Of a DNA stretch of 64,000 nt, positions 1 through 12,362 are shown one piece after another. The position numbers and the translations under genes are program-made. The stretch's first letter is position 1. Each line of letters opens with the position of its first letter. The notes below the pieces were generated by a model that ran no database searches, was not told where the DNA came from, and was given only the letters and a program-made list of their open reading frames with translations. Source of the DNA: Corbicula japonica (lineage: Eukaryota; Mollusca; Bivalvia; Venerida; Cyrenidae); NCBI GenBank assembly GCA_038501625.1, contig JAZAYU010000086.1:1240001-1304000 (forward strand). The letters are read 5' to 3'.

Positions 1-118
1 ATCCATGCTGTCTACTCTGGATTTACACTGTTGCTTCTTTGTCACAAATAACCAATTGAATCAAAAAGTGAACAGTATAGATCCTTATTAGATGGCACAG
101 ATGTTCATCCATGGATAA

Positions 119-264
119 CAGCCCTATCCCCAAGGTTATAAAACTGAGCATGGAAACCAGTCTCAAATTTCAAGCATCTGATTGATCAGTCGCTATTTCA
201 GCCAATCAGATGCTTAAGATTTGAGACTGGTTTCCATGCTCAGTTTTATAACCTTCAGCCCTTT
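119..264. mobile_element. Foldback MITE with 9-bp target duplication (unit A)
   Basis: Arms AAGGTTATAAAACTGAGCAT (continuing GGAAACCAGTCTCAAA) and the reverse complement. Flanked by CAGCCCTAT (119-127) and CAGCCCTTT (256-264). The length of the duplication suggests a Mutator-like mover. Confidence 0.75.
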
Positions 265-1076
265 TTAATGGAGTAATAGTCTAAAATGCTACTGTTGCAA
301 CAACAATTTCATTACAAAAGTTCAATCAAACAAAAACAGAAATTAATTATGTACAAGTATTTCTGTATATTTCCAACCTGACAAAACTTCTTATAAAAAA
401 TAACATGGGTATAAAAAAGCAAAACGACAAGAAGTCCCGTGTCATCATCAAATGTAACAAAATTTAATATTTGAATGAACACATCAAACTAAAGTGAACA
501 CATGTACAAGAAGCCGCAATGCGACAAATCATTACATTGTATCTCCTGAAAAAAGGGGCATAACTATGACAAAATAGCCAAGAGTTATGAAACTTTTCTT
601 GATAATTACTATTGTGATATCAGACAACAATGACTGAAAGTTAAGTTTTTTTGAAGCTCTAGCTTGAATAGTTACTGAGAAAAAGTGAACTCTACAAAAT
701 CTTAGTTAAATGTTGACACCCAATAATACCTTCTCCACATTCAAAATCTTACAATTTTATTTTATGACTTGTTTGGTAACAGTAATTTATCTGAATGTAA
801 ATAAAATTTGAACATGTGGCAGTTAACAGAAATGTAGAAACACAAGGGGAATATCAGCAGGGTCAGATATTAGACATTTAGAGAAGGTGTTCATTTTGGG
901 CAATCTTGCTGTAGTTACATGACAATTTCTAAATATCTAGCATAAATCACCATGGACTACAGAAAATATTGCTGCCCAAAAAGGGGGTTCAAGCAACCAC
1001 ACTGAACCCATGCTAGATCTGCTCTTTTCTATACATGTAGTCCAGCCACTGGATTAAGCACTATTTTGGAAGCTTT
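265..1076. other. 3' flank of copy A, no gene seen
   Basis: AT-rich sequence conserved in all three units (homologues about 27,650-28,410 and 59,230-60,050) but with no open frame of note. It may hold regulatory sequence or simply reflect recent duplication. A MITE begins at about 1077. Confidence 0.5.
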
Positions 1077-2027
1077 AACCCTTTCCTCCATATAAAGCAT
1101 GTGTGATCAGTCTAGATCCAAAAACTTAGTCAGCAAATCTGTGCCATCTGATCTGGATCTTCACTGGTTGCATCTTGGTCAGAAATAACCTGACAAACCT
1201 AGAAGCAAACAGTGTAGATCCTGATCAGACAGTGCCAGCTGATCTGGATCTATACTGTTTGCCCACCAATGTATCTATGGAGTTAAGAGTGAAAATGTGA
1301 AAACAATCAACCTGATCAAATGCAAAAAAAAGCAAAGCTGCACTGGCATACAATAACATGACTTTTCAAGTTTGGAGATTCTTCCTTTATATGCCATGTA
1401 ATCATTTACAAAAATTTAAACTTTTTTTAAAGTTTATATTTCTCTGTTACGCTTGAGCATAAACTAGTATCATCTTTGACATCTAATATGTTGGGTATTA
1501 TTTTTAAAATCCTACCAGTAACAGACGATATAAATGTATAAACCCTTTCCTCCATATATACGCATTTTTACGCATGTGCGACCAGTGTAGATCCTGACCA
1601 GCTAGCACATCAGTGCCGTCTGATCAGATCTGCGCTGGTCGCATTTTGGTCAGAAATAACCTTACGAATCGTAAAGCAAACAGTGCAGATCCTGATCAGA
1701 CAGCACGTCTGTGCCATCTGATGTGGATCTACACTGTTCACCGACACAACACCAGGGTGTACATGGAGGAAAGGATTAATGTTATGTCACAAGATTAGCA
1801 TGGGTCAAATCTAAACTCATATAACATTTAATGTCTCTACCCATATAACCAGCCTGCTCATGTAAGCTCCTGTTAACATTCTGACTTGAAGATTTAATCA
1901 ATTAATCTGTGAGTGATCCATATGACATGATCCAAGAAAAATCTCATTTAAATCTAACATCACTCTTTAAATTCTGTTTCATACCATTCTATTCACAAAA
2001 TCTCCGTGGAACATCCTATGTCAAACG

Positions 2028-2345
2028 ATTCAATCACATGACCTGAATATGATCATGTGACACTTGTGTTGCGATACATCACCTCCCAACCCTGTAAAGT
2101 CCCATAAACAACTAACATTAGATAGAACAATCATATTCTTTCCATTTTACTAATGAAATCTTTGCTGGGCTGATCATTCTGTCACATGACTTGATCACAT
2201 GATCAGACAATGATCATGTGACAGTTTTAAATTCCAACATCAAACATGGATATGATCATCCATTATACTCTTGTAATTTGCCGCCACATCCAATGTCACA
2301 CGTTTCAATGACATGGTCGGCAAGTGATCATGTGACGGTATTATA
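2028..2345. promoter_or_regulatory. Cluster of GTCACATGAT palindromes at the KDM1B 3' end
   Basis: Repeated TCACATGA/TCATGTGA motifs at and beyond the stop codon of copy A. Similar clusters lie at 29340-29600 and 60970-61215. E-box/M-box-like, but it may only be an old repeat in the 3' UTR. Confidence 0.4.
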
Positions 2346-2426
2346 TGCTCTGTAGATCTTCTCTGCCTCTCTGATACCACTCATGTAAGCTCCGGCTAAA
2401 GTCTGGTGATACTGTTTGTGTGTAGC
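2328..2426 (-). pseudogene. kdm1b: KDM1B copy A last exon with stop
   Basis: ATHKQYHQTLAGAYMSGIRE then AEKIYRAYNTVT and TGA; TTGCAG acceptor. Confidence 0.85.
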
Positions 2427-3058
2427 CTGCAAACAAATACGTAATTTTTAAGTTAGTTCAACTGGTCAGGTTAATTGGGTCAATTTAATCAATCAGAAGA
2501 TTTTCCAGATACAACATTTAGTTACAAACTTTAAAACGACTCCTCACATTTGTGCTGTCTGTTCTGGATCTACGCTGTGTGTTTCTTGGTAAGAAACTAT
2601 CTAATGTCCGAGTCTGAAAGCTAACAGTGTAGATCCTGATCAGATAGCACAGAATCTGATGTCCTGGCTGATCTTGACCTTCACTGTTTCAAACAGTTTG
2701 CTTATGGGGTAACAACATTCTTACAGGGAGGAAAGGGTTAACAGGCCACGCAGGTCAATAGAAACCAAACAACTTTATGTTAAATCTGCATGCTGGTCAG
2801 GACAATTTACAGTGATAAGCACAATTAATTTCGCAGCCTGTATATTCACATATTTTAAGATCAATATCTTTACTGTTTCCTACTTAAAGAAAAGCATAAC
2901 ATACATTTAAACAAATGTTTTCAACAAAGAAAACACAGTATCAAATTAAAAGAAACGACAGTCCATTTGATCAGAATGCAATCCTTTATTTTCAATAACA
3001 ACAGAACTTCAAATACAGCCTTGTTACCATTTAACCGTTTACTCCAGGTTTTTTTGCA

Positions 3059-5128
3059 TGTATGACTAGTGTAGATATAGATCTGCCGGCACATCCATGC
3101 CGTCTGATCAGTTTTATTACATGTATGACCAGTGTAGATATAGATATGCCGGCACATCCATGCCGTCTGATCAGTTTTATTACATGTATGACCAGTGTAG
3201 ATATAGATATGCCGGCACATCCATGCCGTCTGATCAGTTTTATTACATGTATGACCAGTGTAGATATAGATATGCCGGCACATCCATGCCGTCTGATCAG
3301 TTTTATTACATGTATGACTAGTGTAGATATAGATCTGCCGGCACATCCATGCCGTCTGATCAGTTTTATTACATGTATGACCAGTGTAGATATAGATCTG
3401 CCGGCACATCCATGCCGTCTGATCAGTTTTATTACATGTATGACTAGTGTAGATATAGATCTGCCGGCACATCCATGCCGTCTGATCAGTTTTATTGCAT
3501 GTATGACTAGTGTAGATATAGATATGCCGGCACATCCATGCCGTCTGATCAGTTTTATTACATGTATGACTAGTGTAGATATAGATATGCCGGCACATCC
3601 ATGCCGTCTGATCAGTTTTATTGCATGTATGACTAGTGTAGATATAGATATGCCGGCACATTCATGCCGTCTGATCAGTTTTATTGCATGTATGACCAGT
3701 GTAGATATAGGTCTGCCGGCACATCCATGCCGTCTGATCAGTTTTATTACATGTATGACTAGTGTAGATATAGGTCTGCCGGCACATTCATGCCGTCTGA
3801 TCAGTTTTATTGCATGTATGACTAGTGTAGATATAGATATGCCGGCACATTCATGCCGTCTGATCAGTTTTATTGCATGTATGACCAGTGTAGATATAGA
3901 TCTGCCGGCACATCCATGCCGTCTGATCAGTTTTATTACATGTATGACTAGTGTAGATATAGATCTGCCGGCACATCCATGCCGTCTGATCAGTTTTATT
4001 ACATGTATGACTAGTGTAGATATAGGTCTGCTGGCACATTCATGCCGTCTGATCAGTGTTATTGCATGTATGACCAGTGTAGATATAGATATGCCGGCAC
4101 ATCCATGCCGTCTGATCAGTTTTATTGCATGTATGACCAGTGTAGATATAGGTCTGCCGGCACATCCATGCTGTCTGAACAGTTGTATTGCATGTATGAC
4201 TAACGTAGATATAGATCTGCCGGCACATCCATGCTGTCTGAACAGTTTTATTGCATGTATGACTAGTGTAGATATAGATCTGCCGGCACATCCATGCCAT
4301 CTGATCTGTTTTATTGCATGTATGACCAGTGTAGATATAGATCTGCCGGCACATCCATGCCGTTTGATCAGTTTTATTGCATGTATGACCAGTGTAGATA
4401 TAGATCTGCCGGCACATCCATGCCGTTTGATCAGTTTTATTGCATGTATGACTAGTGTAGATATAGATCTGCCGGCACATCCATGCCATCTGATCAGTTT
4501 TATTGCATGTATGACCAGTGTAGATATAGATCTGCCGGCACATCCATGCCGTCTGATCAGTTTTATAGCATGTATGACTAGTGTAGATATAGGTCTGCCG
4601 GCACATCCATGCTGTCTGAACAGTTTTATTGCATGTATGACCAGTGTAGATATAGATCTGCCAGCACATCCATGCCATCTGATCTGTTTTATTGCATGTA
4701 TGACTAGTGTAGATATAGATCTGCCGGCACATCCATGCCGTCTGATCAGTTTAATTGCATGTATGACCAGTGTAGATATAGATACGCGGCACATCCATGC
4801 CGTCTGATCAGTTTTATTGCATGTATGACTAGTGTAGATATAGATCTGCTGGCACATTCATGCCGTCTGAGCAGTTTTATTACATGTATGACCAGTGTAG
4901 ATATAGATATGCCGGCACATCCATGCCGTCTGATCAGTTTTATTGCATGTATGACCAGTGTAGATATAGATCTGCCGGCACATTTATGCCGTCTGATCAG
5001 TTTTATTGCATGTATGACCAGTGTAGATATAGATATGCCGGCACTTCCATGCCGTCTGATCAGTTTTATTGCATGTATGACCAGTGTAGATATAGATCTG
5101 CCGGCACATCCATGCCGTCTGATCAGCA
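3059..5128. repeat. 63-bp satellite, about 33 copies
   Basis: Near-identical 63-bp units containing GTGTAGATATAGATCTGCCG, CACATCCATGCCGTCTGATC and AGTTTTATTRCATGTATGAC. Units differ at a few positions (A/C before TGCCGG, TACATG/TGCATG, ACC/ACT). One unit near 4785 is a base shorter. The unit is the left arm of the TTAA-flanked MITE; unit B has the same MITE at 30071-30302 with a single unexpanded arm. Because 63 is divisible by 3 and the unit lacks stops, long meaningless open frames occur on both strands. Confidence 0.95.
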
Positions 5129-5261
5129 CTGTTTGCTTTTGGTCAGAAAATAACCTAATGAATCATCAAAAAGCAAACAAAGCAGATCCGATCTGACAGC
5201 AAGGATGTGCCATCTGATCTGGATCTACACTGTTTGACCAAACCATAAAAATAATCCTTAC

Positions 5262-5414
5262 TTCTCCTGCAAAGAAAATCTTGTTTTCCAGATCTTTTTC
5301 CATGTTATCAAAGGCCCCAGCACCGCAGTTAGTTGGTATGTATGAGTACGACATCCCGACATGTTCCATCTTGTACCAACGAGACACGTAATATTTTGTT
5401 GGCTGGGGAACATC
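5262..5414 (-). pseudogene. kdm1b: KDM1B copy A exon: FFAGE motif
   Basis: 51 open codons, DVPQPTKYYVSRWYKMEHVG to NKIFFAGE; GTAAGG donor. Lies just beside the 63-bp satellite. Confidence 0.88.
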
Positions 5415-6075
5415 CTGAAAAGATCAAAAAATGTTTACAATACAAATAACTCTTTATAACAGGGGCATATCCAGAGAGGGTTGAGTGGGGTTGCTCAAAT
5501 CCACTTTTGAGGCAGCACTATATAATTTTCAAGGGCTTTTTGGCCAGAAAGTAGGCAATGAACTTGTAACTACCTCAACATTGACGCAAACAAAACCCCT
5601 TTCTGAAAATCTTGCATTCCACCCTGTTATCATGTGAGATATGATTTATATACAAATGGATGATCGGTGAAGATCAAGATCAGTCTGCACATCTCTGCAG
5701 TCTGATAGGATTTGTGCTGTTTAATAATAGCATTGCATCCTGGATATGAAAAGGGGAAGCTCTCAGAAAAGCAGGGAGCTACCAGGAGGGGGCACATCTG
5801 TACTGTTTGATCTGGATCTGCACTGGTTGCATCTTGGTTAGAAATAACCTAATGATTCCAAAAGCAAACAATGTAGATCCTGATAAAATGGCATGGATGT
5901 GCCGGCTGATCTTGATTTATACTGTTGGCCCAAGCATAAAGGTGTATCAATAGAGTACAGGGTTAATTACTTCTTGCTTGCTGCAAACATTTCTGCAAAA
6001 TGGAATTCCTTTTCTAGCAAATTTTTATCAAACACAGTTGGTTAAATCACTACATGCATTGGTAACACAACCAAC

Positions 6076-6198
6076 CTGTTTAGGGAACACAGCTTTCAGG
6101 GTATCTATACACATCTGTATGATTTCTGCATCCCATTTCTGTTTTAAAATCTCCACAGCATCACTAGATATGAATGTGGCCAACATTGCCTGATCATC
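6076..6198 (-). pseudogene. kdm1b: KDM1B copy A exon (DDQAMLATFIS)
   Basis: 41 open codons, DDQAMLATFISSDAVEIL to AVFPKQ; GTTGGT donor as in copies B and C. Confidence 0.85.
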
Positions 6199-7235
6199 CT
6201 GTAATATTCACAAATCCATCCATTTGATTTGTAATTATAACCCTTTCCTCGATATAAACACATTGTAGATCCAGATCAGCCAGCACAGCACATCAGTGCT
6301 GATTAATCAGGATCTGCACTGGTTGCATTTTGGTAAGAAATAATCTAATGAATAAACAAGTGAACAGTTTAGATCCTGATTAGTTGGCACAGATGTGCTG
6401 GCCAATGTGGATCTAAACTGTTCACCCACACAATAAAGGTGTATATATGGAAGAAAAGGTTATTATTACACAAAAAATAAACTTACAAACAAATGCCATG
6501 TCCTCACTAGTATCCTCTCGGGCACAGATACAACCAAATATAATCATTTAAAATAAAATAAACCGACAGTGTAGAAGATGAGAATAATGACTGTTACCTC
6601 ATACAGTTGGTATTACATCACAAAGACTATATAGTATGGTCGGTTAGTCTTGTTGACTACTAATATAAAATGTAGAATTAACAACATTATTACAACAGGT
6701 GTATGCTTATACTATAAAGGAAAAAAGTGCTTGAAATTGTTTAGTAGGATCACAAACAAATTTACTCCAGGGGCAGTTCCTGAGGGAGTTATGTGGTGAC
6801 AAACCACCTTTTGGTGTCAGCAATATTTTATTTGCATGAAGGATTTTGGCCAGAGAGTTGACATTATCATGTTACTACAATACCAAACTGCCCAAATGAA
6901 TGCCCCTCTGGAAATGTTGCATCCCACCCTGTATGTGCACTGCATTTTCCACAGAAAACATTTAGGTTTAACTTTTTTTGTATATATTCAGCATTTTGCA
7001 ACTATGCAAATAACAAGTAAAGCAATATTTTTAAGCATTTTATTTATTGTTTTTACATGGCATGCAAGTTTGATTGAATATCAGGTCACCTGACTTTGAA
7101 ATTAACTTACAATAATTATTAGGTGATTGGATGTTTCCAGGTTTAGTGTTATACCCACAGGAAAGTTCAAGAATTCTGGATCCATCAGGAATATCATTTA
7201 AATCTTATTTGCAGAGTTACAGAACAAGTAAATAT

Positions 7236-8303
7236 GTGAGCTAATGCTCACTAAAGATACCCCCGCTGTGAGAAATATGACTTTCAAAATGTAATTTGCA
7301 TTTTTCAATGAAGATTCCCTTTGGTTTATGTAATGCACCTTTATAGTGATGAAGATACCCTTTGGATTGTGTAGCGCACCTGTAGGCAACAAAATCTAAA
7401 AATAGTTTGTAAACAGGAAGTAGATGAGCAAGGAGCATAAAATCACTTTACACCCTATGGGACTATAAGAAAAAGCAATATGCAAAACATCAGGCTGCTG
7501 CATGTTAAAGTTGCTTCAAAAGTGCGACGGAAATTGTGCATGTTTGTCAATTATGTGTAAAAATGTAAGTATTCGGTAAACAGGAAGTAGATGAGCAAGG
7601 AGCATAAAATCGCTTTACACCATATGGGACTATAAGAAAAAGCAATAGGCAAAACATTAGGCTGCTGCATGTTATAGTTGCTTCGAAAAGTGCGACGGAT
7701 ATTGTGCATGTTTGTCATCTATGTGTACAAATCTAAGTATTCTATAAACAGAAAGAGGATGAGCAAGGGGCATAAAATCACTTTTAATACACCACATGGG
7801 ACTATAGGATAAAGCATTATGCAAAATATCAGGCTGCTGCATGTTGTACTTGCTTAGAAAACGGCGACGGAAATTGTGCAAATATGTCAATTATGTGTAA
7901 AAATGTAAGTACAATGTATTTGGTTAACAGGAAGTAGATAAGCAAGGAGCATAAAATCGCTTACACCATATGGGACTATAGAATAAAGCAATATGCAAAA
8001 CATCAGGCTGCTTAATGTTAAAGTTGCTTAGAAAACTGTGACGGAAAATAAAAATGCCCTTTGGTTGATGAAATGCACCTATATAGTAACACAATCTAAA
8101 AATATGCGACAAACAGGAAGTAGATGAGCAAGGAGCATGAAATCGCTTTACACCACATGGGACTATAGGATGAAGCAATATGCAAAGTATTAGGCTGCTG
8201 CATGTTATAGTTGCTGAGAAAACTGTGACTGAAATTTTGTAACGGACGGACGCACCCATGAGGGTAAAACAGTATACCCCCCTCTTCTTCGGAGCAGGGG
8301 TAT
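7236..8303. mobile_element. Pearl/Helentron-like element with about five tandem core units
   Basis: Left end GATACCCCCGCTGTGAG, right end GGAGCAGGGGTATAA. The core is repeats of about 170-185 bp carrying AGATGAGCAAGGAGCATAAA (starts near 7403, 7572, 7747, 7926 and 8110). A GGACGGACGC run precedes the right end. Unit B keeps one core unit at 34981-35155. Confidence 0.7.
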
Positions 8304-8629
8304 AAAAACAAAATGTGAAAACTTAACCCTTAACTCCATATATAGAGATTTTATCACATGTGAACTGTATAGATCCAGATCAGGCCACTCCCACTCATTC
8401 ATGCTGTCTGATCAGGATCTACACTATTTGCTTCATGGGCAAAATAACCTGATGTATATAAAAGTGAACAGAGTAGATCCTGATCATACCACATCCTTGG
8501 CTGATCTGGATCTTCTCTGTTTGCCCATGGATAACAACCATATCCCAGAGAGTAAAGCCTTAGCCGAACTACTACATGTAGCTTCAGAAAAGGAAGCCTA
8601 TTTAGGAATTAGAGTGGATTTTGTTTTAC

Positions 8630-8752
8630 CTGTGAAACATCATAGAACACATCAAACAAGCCAGGTGTTGTTGTGCTAGACAGTATCTGGCCAAACATTG
8701 TCGTGCCTTTTATGGTTTGACTCCAGAAGTTGGTGGGAAACTGTAACAATAC
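8630..8752 (-). pseudogene. kdm1b: KDM1B copy A exon (FPTNFW...GLFDVFYD)
   Basis: 41 open codons, two residues different from copy B (SSTTT for STSTT); splice sites intact. Confidence 0.85.
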
Positions 8753-10607
8753 CTGAAAAAGAAATAATAACATGTGCCCATGATCATAAAACTAAATGTA
8801 AAGACCATTCTCAAGTACTGGTCATCATTTCAGCCAATCAGATGCTTGATTTTTGAGACTGGTCTCCAATCTTAGTTAAATGATTTTAGGCCATGAAACT
8901 GTTAACATGAATGGATCCAAGATCTGATATTAGAAGGGGACTTTGAGAGTGTAACGTAAAATGAATGCCCCTAAAAACAAAACCAAAAAATTCATACATC
9001 ACTTACAGAAGAGAACTGTTGTTTTAGATTGTTTCCGAAGGAACACCTAGCTATTATAAAATAATGTATTCCGATCTATTGTAATTATATGAATCTACTT
9101 TGATACTGATACTGACAGATAACTAAGACTCAGGTGATTGGGGGTGGGGAATAGGGGATGGTACCTGGTGTGCCCCCATGTAAATCTGCTGAGGGTGAGT
9201 TCTTACTTATTGGAATGATAATACCTTAAAGCTCTTAACAAGCATCTTTCACACTTGCTGTAACAGCAGACCAATACTGGCCTGCATACATCAAAAATCT
9301 GATCTCGGTTTACAAGGTTCACTGTTCAATTAATAACCTACATTATAAATGTCTTTAGAACACTTAGAACTAAACCTATGGTCTGACCAAAACTGATAAA
9401 AGAAGACCCCATTACATTCATTCATGGGAAGCCCCATTGATATCCACAAAAAATATTAGGGTCTAGTTTTATTCATAATCCACATATAACCCTTCACTCC
9501 ACAGTGTGTAGATCAGCCAGCACATCTGAGCCATCTGATCAGGATCTATATTCTTTGTTGTTAGATTGATTTGGTTATTTCCAAGAAGGTAACGGTGTAG
9601 ATCCAGATCAGATAGCACAGATGTGCAAGATGATCTTGAACTACACTGGTAGCATATAAAAGCCAAGTACTTCTTATATATTGTTATTAAAATTGTGTTA
9701 TCAAAAATTAACAATGAAAATAATAGAGGCCATTTTTTTTATCCCATAACTCCAGGAGAGATGACTTTAATGCATGAACAAACAGTGAAGATCCAGATAT
9801 AGGTATTATAATTTCAATACAAACCAGTCCTTAATATCACTGAACCAATTCCAACATTTTACCTAAATATCTAAACACTTTAATGATTTATTTTAGTATT
9901 GTGTAAAATATGAAAAAATTTAAACTATATTGTCATACAATACAACAGCCCTTCAGTAACTCTGAGATATAATTACAAGTACGGTTTCCCCAATTAACAC
10001 TGGTAATTGTTGAAGTATAGATTTCCTGCCTGTCATAAAATTTGAGACATAACCAAATGAAATACATATTAATTTTATTTAATTACAAAATGGCCTCCAA
10101 TATACTATCTGTATACAGCTTTAAAATCTTTAACATATTGTCTGGTCCTCAAAGTCTTTAATGACAGGTGGATCATTTTGTGAAATAATGTATAACGGAT
10201 AGAGCATTTTGTTTCTGCAAGTATTGTCATCAAGTTTAAAATAAACACTAGTCTACATTCCCTTTTGCAAATTTATAGACTGTAAATGGTATTCTAAAGT
10301 AAATATTTTATCGATAATGATATTTGAATTGTGAAAAACTAGGTTAAACTATCTGATTACGAGCCCTTCACTGTAAAGCGACTGTTGATAAGGAAGTAAA
10401 AATATATAATAACAATCATGATTTTAACCTTCAATTTGGTGTCCATTTGTGTTGGAGAGGACATATTGTAAACATATTTAGATTTCCAATATGAATAAAC
10501 AAAATTGACATTACATATGTACACTGGAAAAATGTTTACCAACTGGATTGGAATTTTTAAGAAAATAAAACAATAAAAAAAGGTTTCAAATCAACTAAAC
10601 ATTCAAA
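8753..10607. other. Intron of copy A upstream of the nested gene
   Basis: Contains a degenerate foldback (8793-8880) and a MITE (about 9482-9800). About 700 bp of AT-rich DNA upstream of the TRIM-like start is well conserved with 38,330-39,130, and is the likely promoter region. No TATA box is evident. Confidence 0.45.
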
Positions 10608-12362
10608 ATGGCGAAGTCAGGGCAATACAGTCGTTCTGTGCTTGGAGCATCTGATGAAGTAAAAGACATTTACTGTGAACCGTGTCATAGAGATGGGAAT
10701 GTAGCAATAGCTGAGGGTTACTGCAAAGACTGTCCTGAATATCTGTGTGCACAGTGTTACAAGAGTCATCGAAGAAATAAGGTTTTAGCAAACCATGTGC
10801 TACTAGATAAGAACTCAATGCCGACAGCTCCAGGATCCATTAGAACAGTCTTGGACATCTGTAAGGAGAAATGCACGCTTCACTCCGATAAAGTGATAGA
10901 GCTCTTCTGTGAGACATGTGACAAACTTGGATGTACTATCTGCATCACGCTTGATCACCGTCAGTGCAAAAAAGTGAAACATATCCCTGACATTGTCAAA
11001 GACTTGAAAAACAGTCAAGAGTTTACTGCATTTTATGAGCACATCAAGTCCACTTCAGATAAACTGTCTAAATTTGAACAAAAAATACAAGCAAATGCCA
11101 CTTCCAATAATGACATGCAAAAACTTGCGAAACAAGAACTTAAACGTCAGAGGGCTGAGATCAACAAATTTTTCGATGAACTGGAGAGAAAGATTGATGA
11201 TCAGATTCTAACAATAGAGAAAAGAAACAAAGATGCTCTGAAAGCAGCATCTGACAAGCTGAAACCTATGAAAACAGATCTGGATCAAATAAAGAATGAC
11301 ACTGAGTCAAAGAAATCAGGACAAAATTGTGAGTTGTTTATTTCAATGAAAAAGAGCAAGGAGAAAATGAGGACTTTAGATGATCAATTTAACAAAGTTC
11401 AAGGGGAACTAACAATACAACATTATACACTGCTCCCATCTGAACAGATCCAGACTATGATGAGGACTGTGACAGAAATCTGCAAGATATCAACATCCAT
11501 GATCACTACAGAGGTTAGCAAAATACCAGCAACCAGAACCACTGCAGATGTCTGCACAGCCAGCCTTCAGGCAGTGATTGACATTAAAACTGGCAAAGAC
11601 AAAACAGAGCCTTCTATACATGGACTCACCATAATGCATGGACACTACTGTGTTGTATCAGACAATGGTAATAAAAGTATTAAGGTGGTAAACACAAAGA
11701 GTAAGCAGTTGACCTCAGAGATAGGCATTGAATCAGAGTTCATCTGGGGGGTGACATCAGTAAGTGATGATCAGGTTGCAGTATCAGTATCATTATCAGC
11801 TGGTAAAGACCAAATCCAGTTTTTCTCTGTATCAAGATCAGGAGTCATAAGGAGTACAAACCAGGTGATTAATGTTAATGAATTTTATACAGGCATGGTT
11901 CATTGTAAAGGTAACATTTATGGAGTTCCTGGTTCAAAACCGAAGATTGATGTCCTCAGTATGAAAGGGGAGATCACCAGAACAATCGAAAGAGATGACA
12001 AAGGTGCTAATCTGTTTGATTATCTGCGAAGAATAGCTCTCAGTCCTGATGGACAAACAATTTATGTAAGTGATGATCAGAAGAACAGTGTTACCAGTTT
12101 GACATTAGATGGAAAAGTCAAGGCCATCTATACTAACCAGGACCTGAAGGATCCTTGGGGTATCATTGTGGACAAGCATGGCTATGTATATGTAAGAAGC
12201 TGTGGTACGCGCAACATTCAGCAGCTTACTGCAGACCTCAACAAGGTTCAGGTTCTCATAGAAGATGTGCTAGGGAGTGACATTACCTACTCGAGCACTG
12301 AGAACAAACTTTACATGAGTGTTAAGGGCAACATCAATGAGTATTCCTTAAATTTTAAATAA
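10608..12362 (+). CDS. TRIM-like protein, two B-boxes, coiled coil, C-terminal propeller (copy A)
   Basis: Intronless 584-codon gene. B-box 1 at residues 22-63 (C23, C26, C39, C42, C47, C50, H63) and B-box 2 at 85-125 (C89, H92, C101, C104, C109, C112, H117, H125) should each bind two zinc ions. Residues about 128-300 are Lys/Glu-rich and helical (coiled coil). Residues about 330-584 contain repeated blades such as ALSPDGQTIYVSDD and PWGIIVDKHGYVYV, typical of the NHL-like propellers of TRIM2/3/56/71-type proteins. There is no N-terminal RING, so ubiquitin-ligase activity is not supported. Bivalves have large families of such genes, often linked to innate responses (family knowledge). The start ATG has A at -3 and G at +4. 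Nested in an intron of KDM1B copy A on the opposite strand. Molecular target unknown. Confidence 0.93.
   Translation: MAKSGQYSRSVLGASDEVKDIYCEPCHRDGNVAIAEGYCKDCPEYLCAQCYKSHRRNKVLANHVLLDKNSMPTAPGSIRTVLDICKEKCTLHSDKVIELFCETCDKLGCTICITLDHRQCKKVKHIPDIVKDLKNSQEFTAFYEHIKSTSDKLSKFEQKIQANATSNNDMQKLAKQELKRQRAEINKFFDELERKIDDQILTIEKRNKDALKAASDKLKPMKTDLDQIKNDTESKKSGQNCELFISMKKSKEKMRTLDDQFNKVQGELTIQHYTLLPSEQIQTMMRTVTEICKISTSMITTEVSKIPATRTTADVCTASLQAVIDIKTGKDKTEPSIHGLTIMHGHYCVVSDNGNKSIKVVNTKSKQLTSEIGIESEFIWGVTSVSDDQVAVSVSLSAGKDQIQFFSVSRSGVIRSTNQVINVNEFYTGMVHCKGNIYGVPGSKPKIDVLSMKGEITRTIERDDKGANLFDYLRRIALSPDGQTIYVSDDQKNSVTSLTLDGKVKAIYTNQDLKDPWGIIVDKHGYVYVRSCGTRNIQQLTADLNKVQVLIEDVLGSDITYSSTENKLYMSVKGNINEYSLNFK

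Noticed and set aside
2921..4857. Very long open frames (up to 608 codons) on both strands
   Set aside because: They are products of the 63-bp satellite: the unit is a multiple of three without stops, so several frames on both strands stay open. The translated repeats have no family match and no start, promoter or splice context.
4735..5196. Further 97-153-codon frames at the array end
   Set aside because: Same satellite, shifted by the one-base-shorter unit near 4785.
7198..8402. Several minus-strand frames with similar peptides
   Set aside because: They are tandem core units of the pearl-like element at 7236-8303, not a gene.
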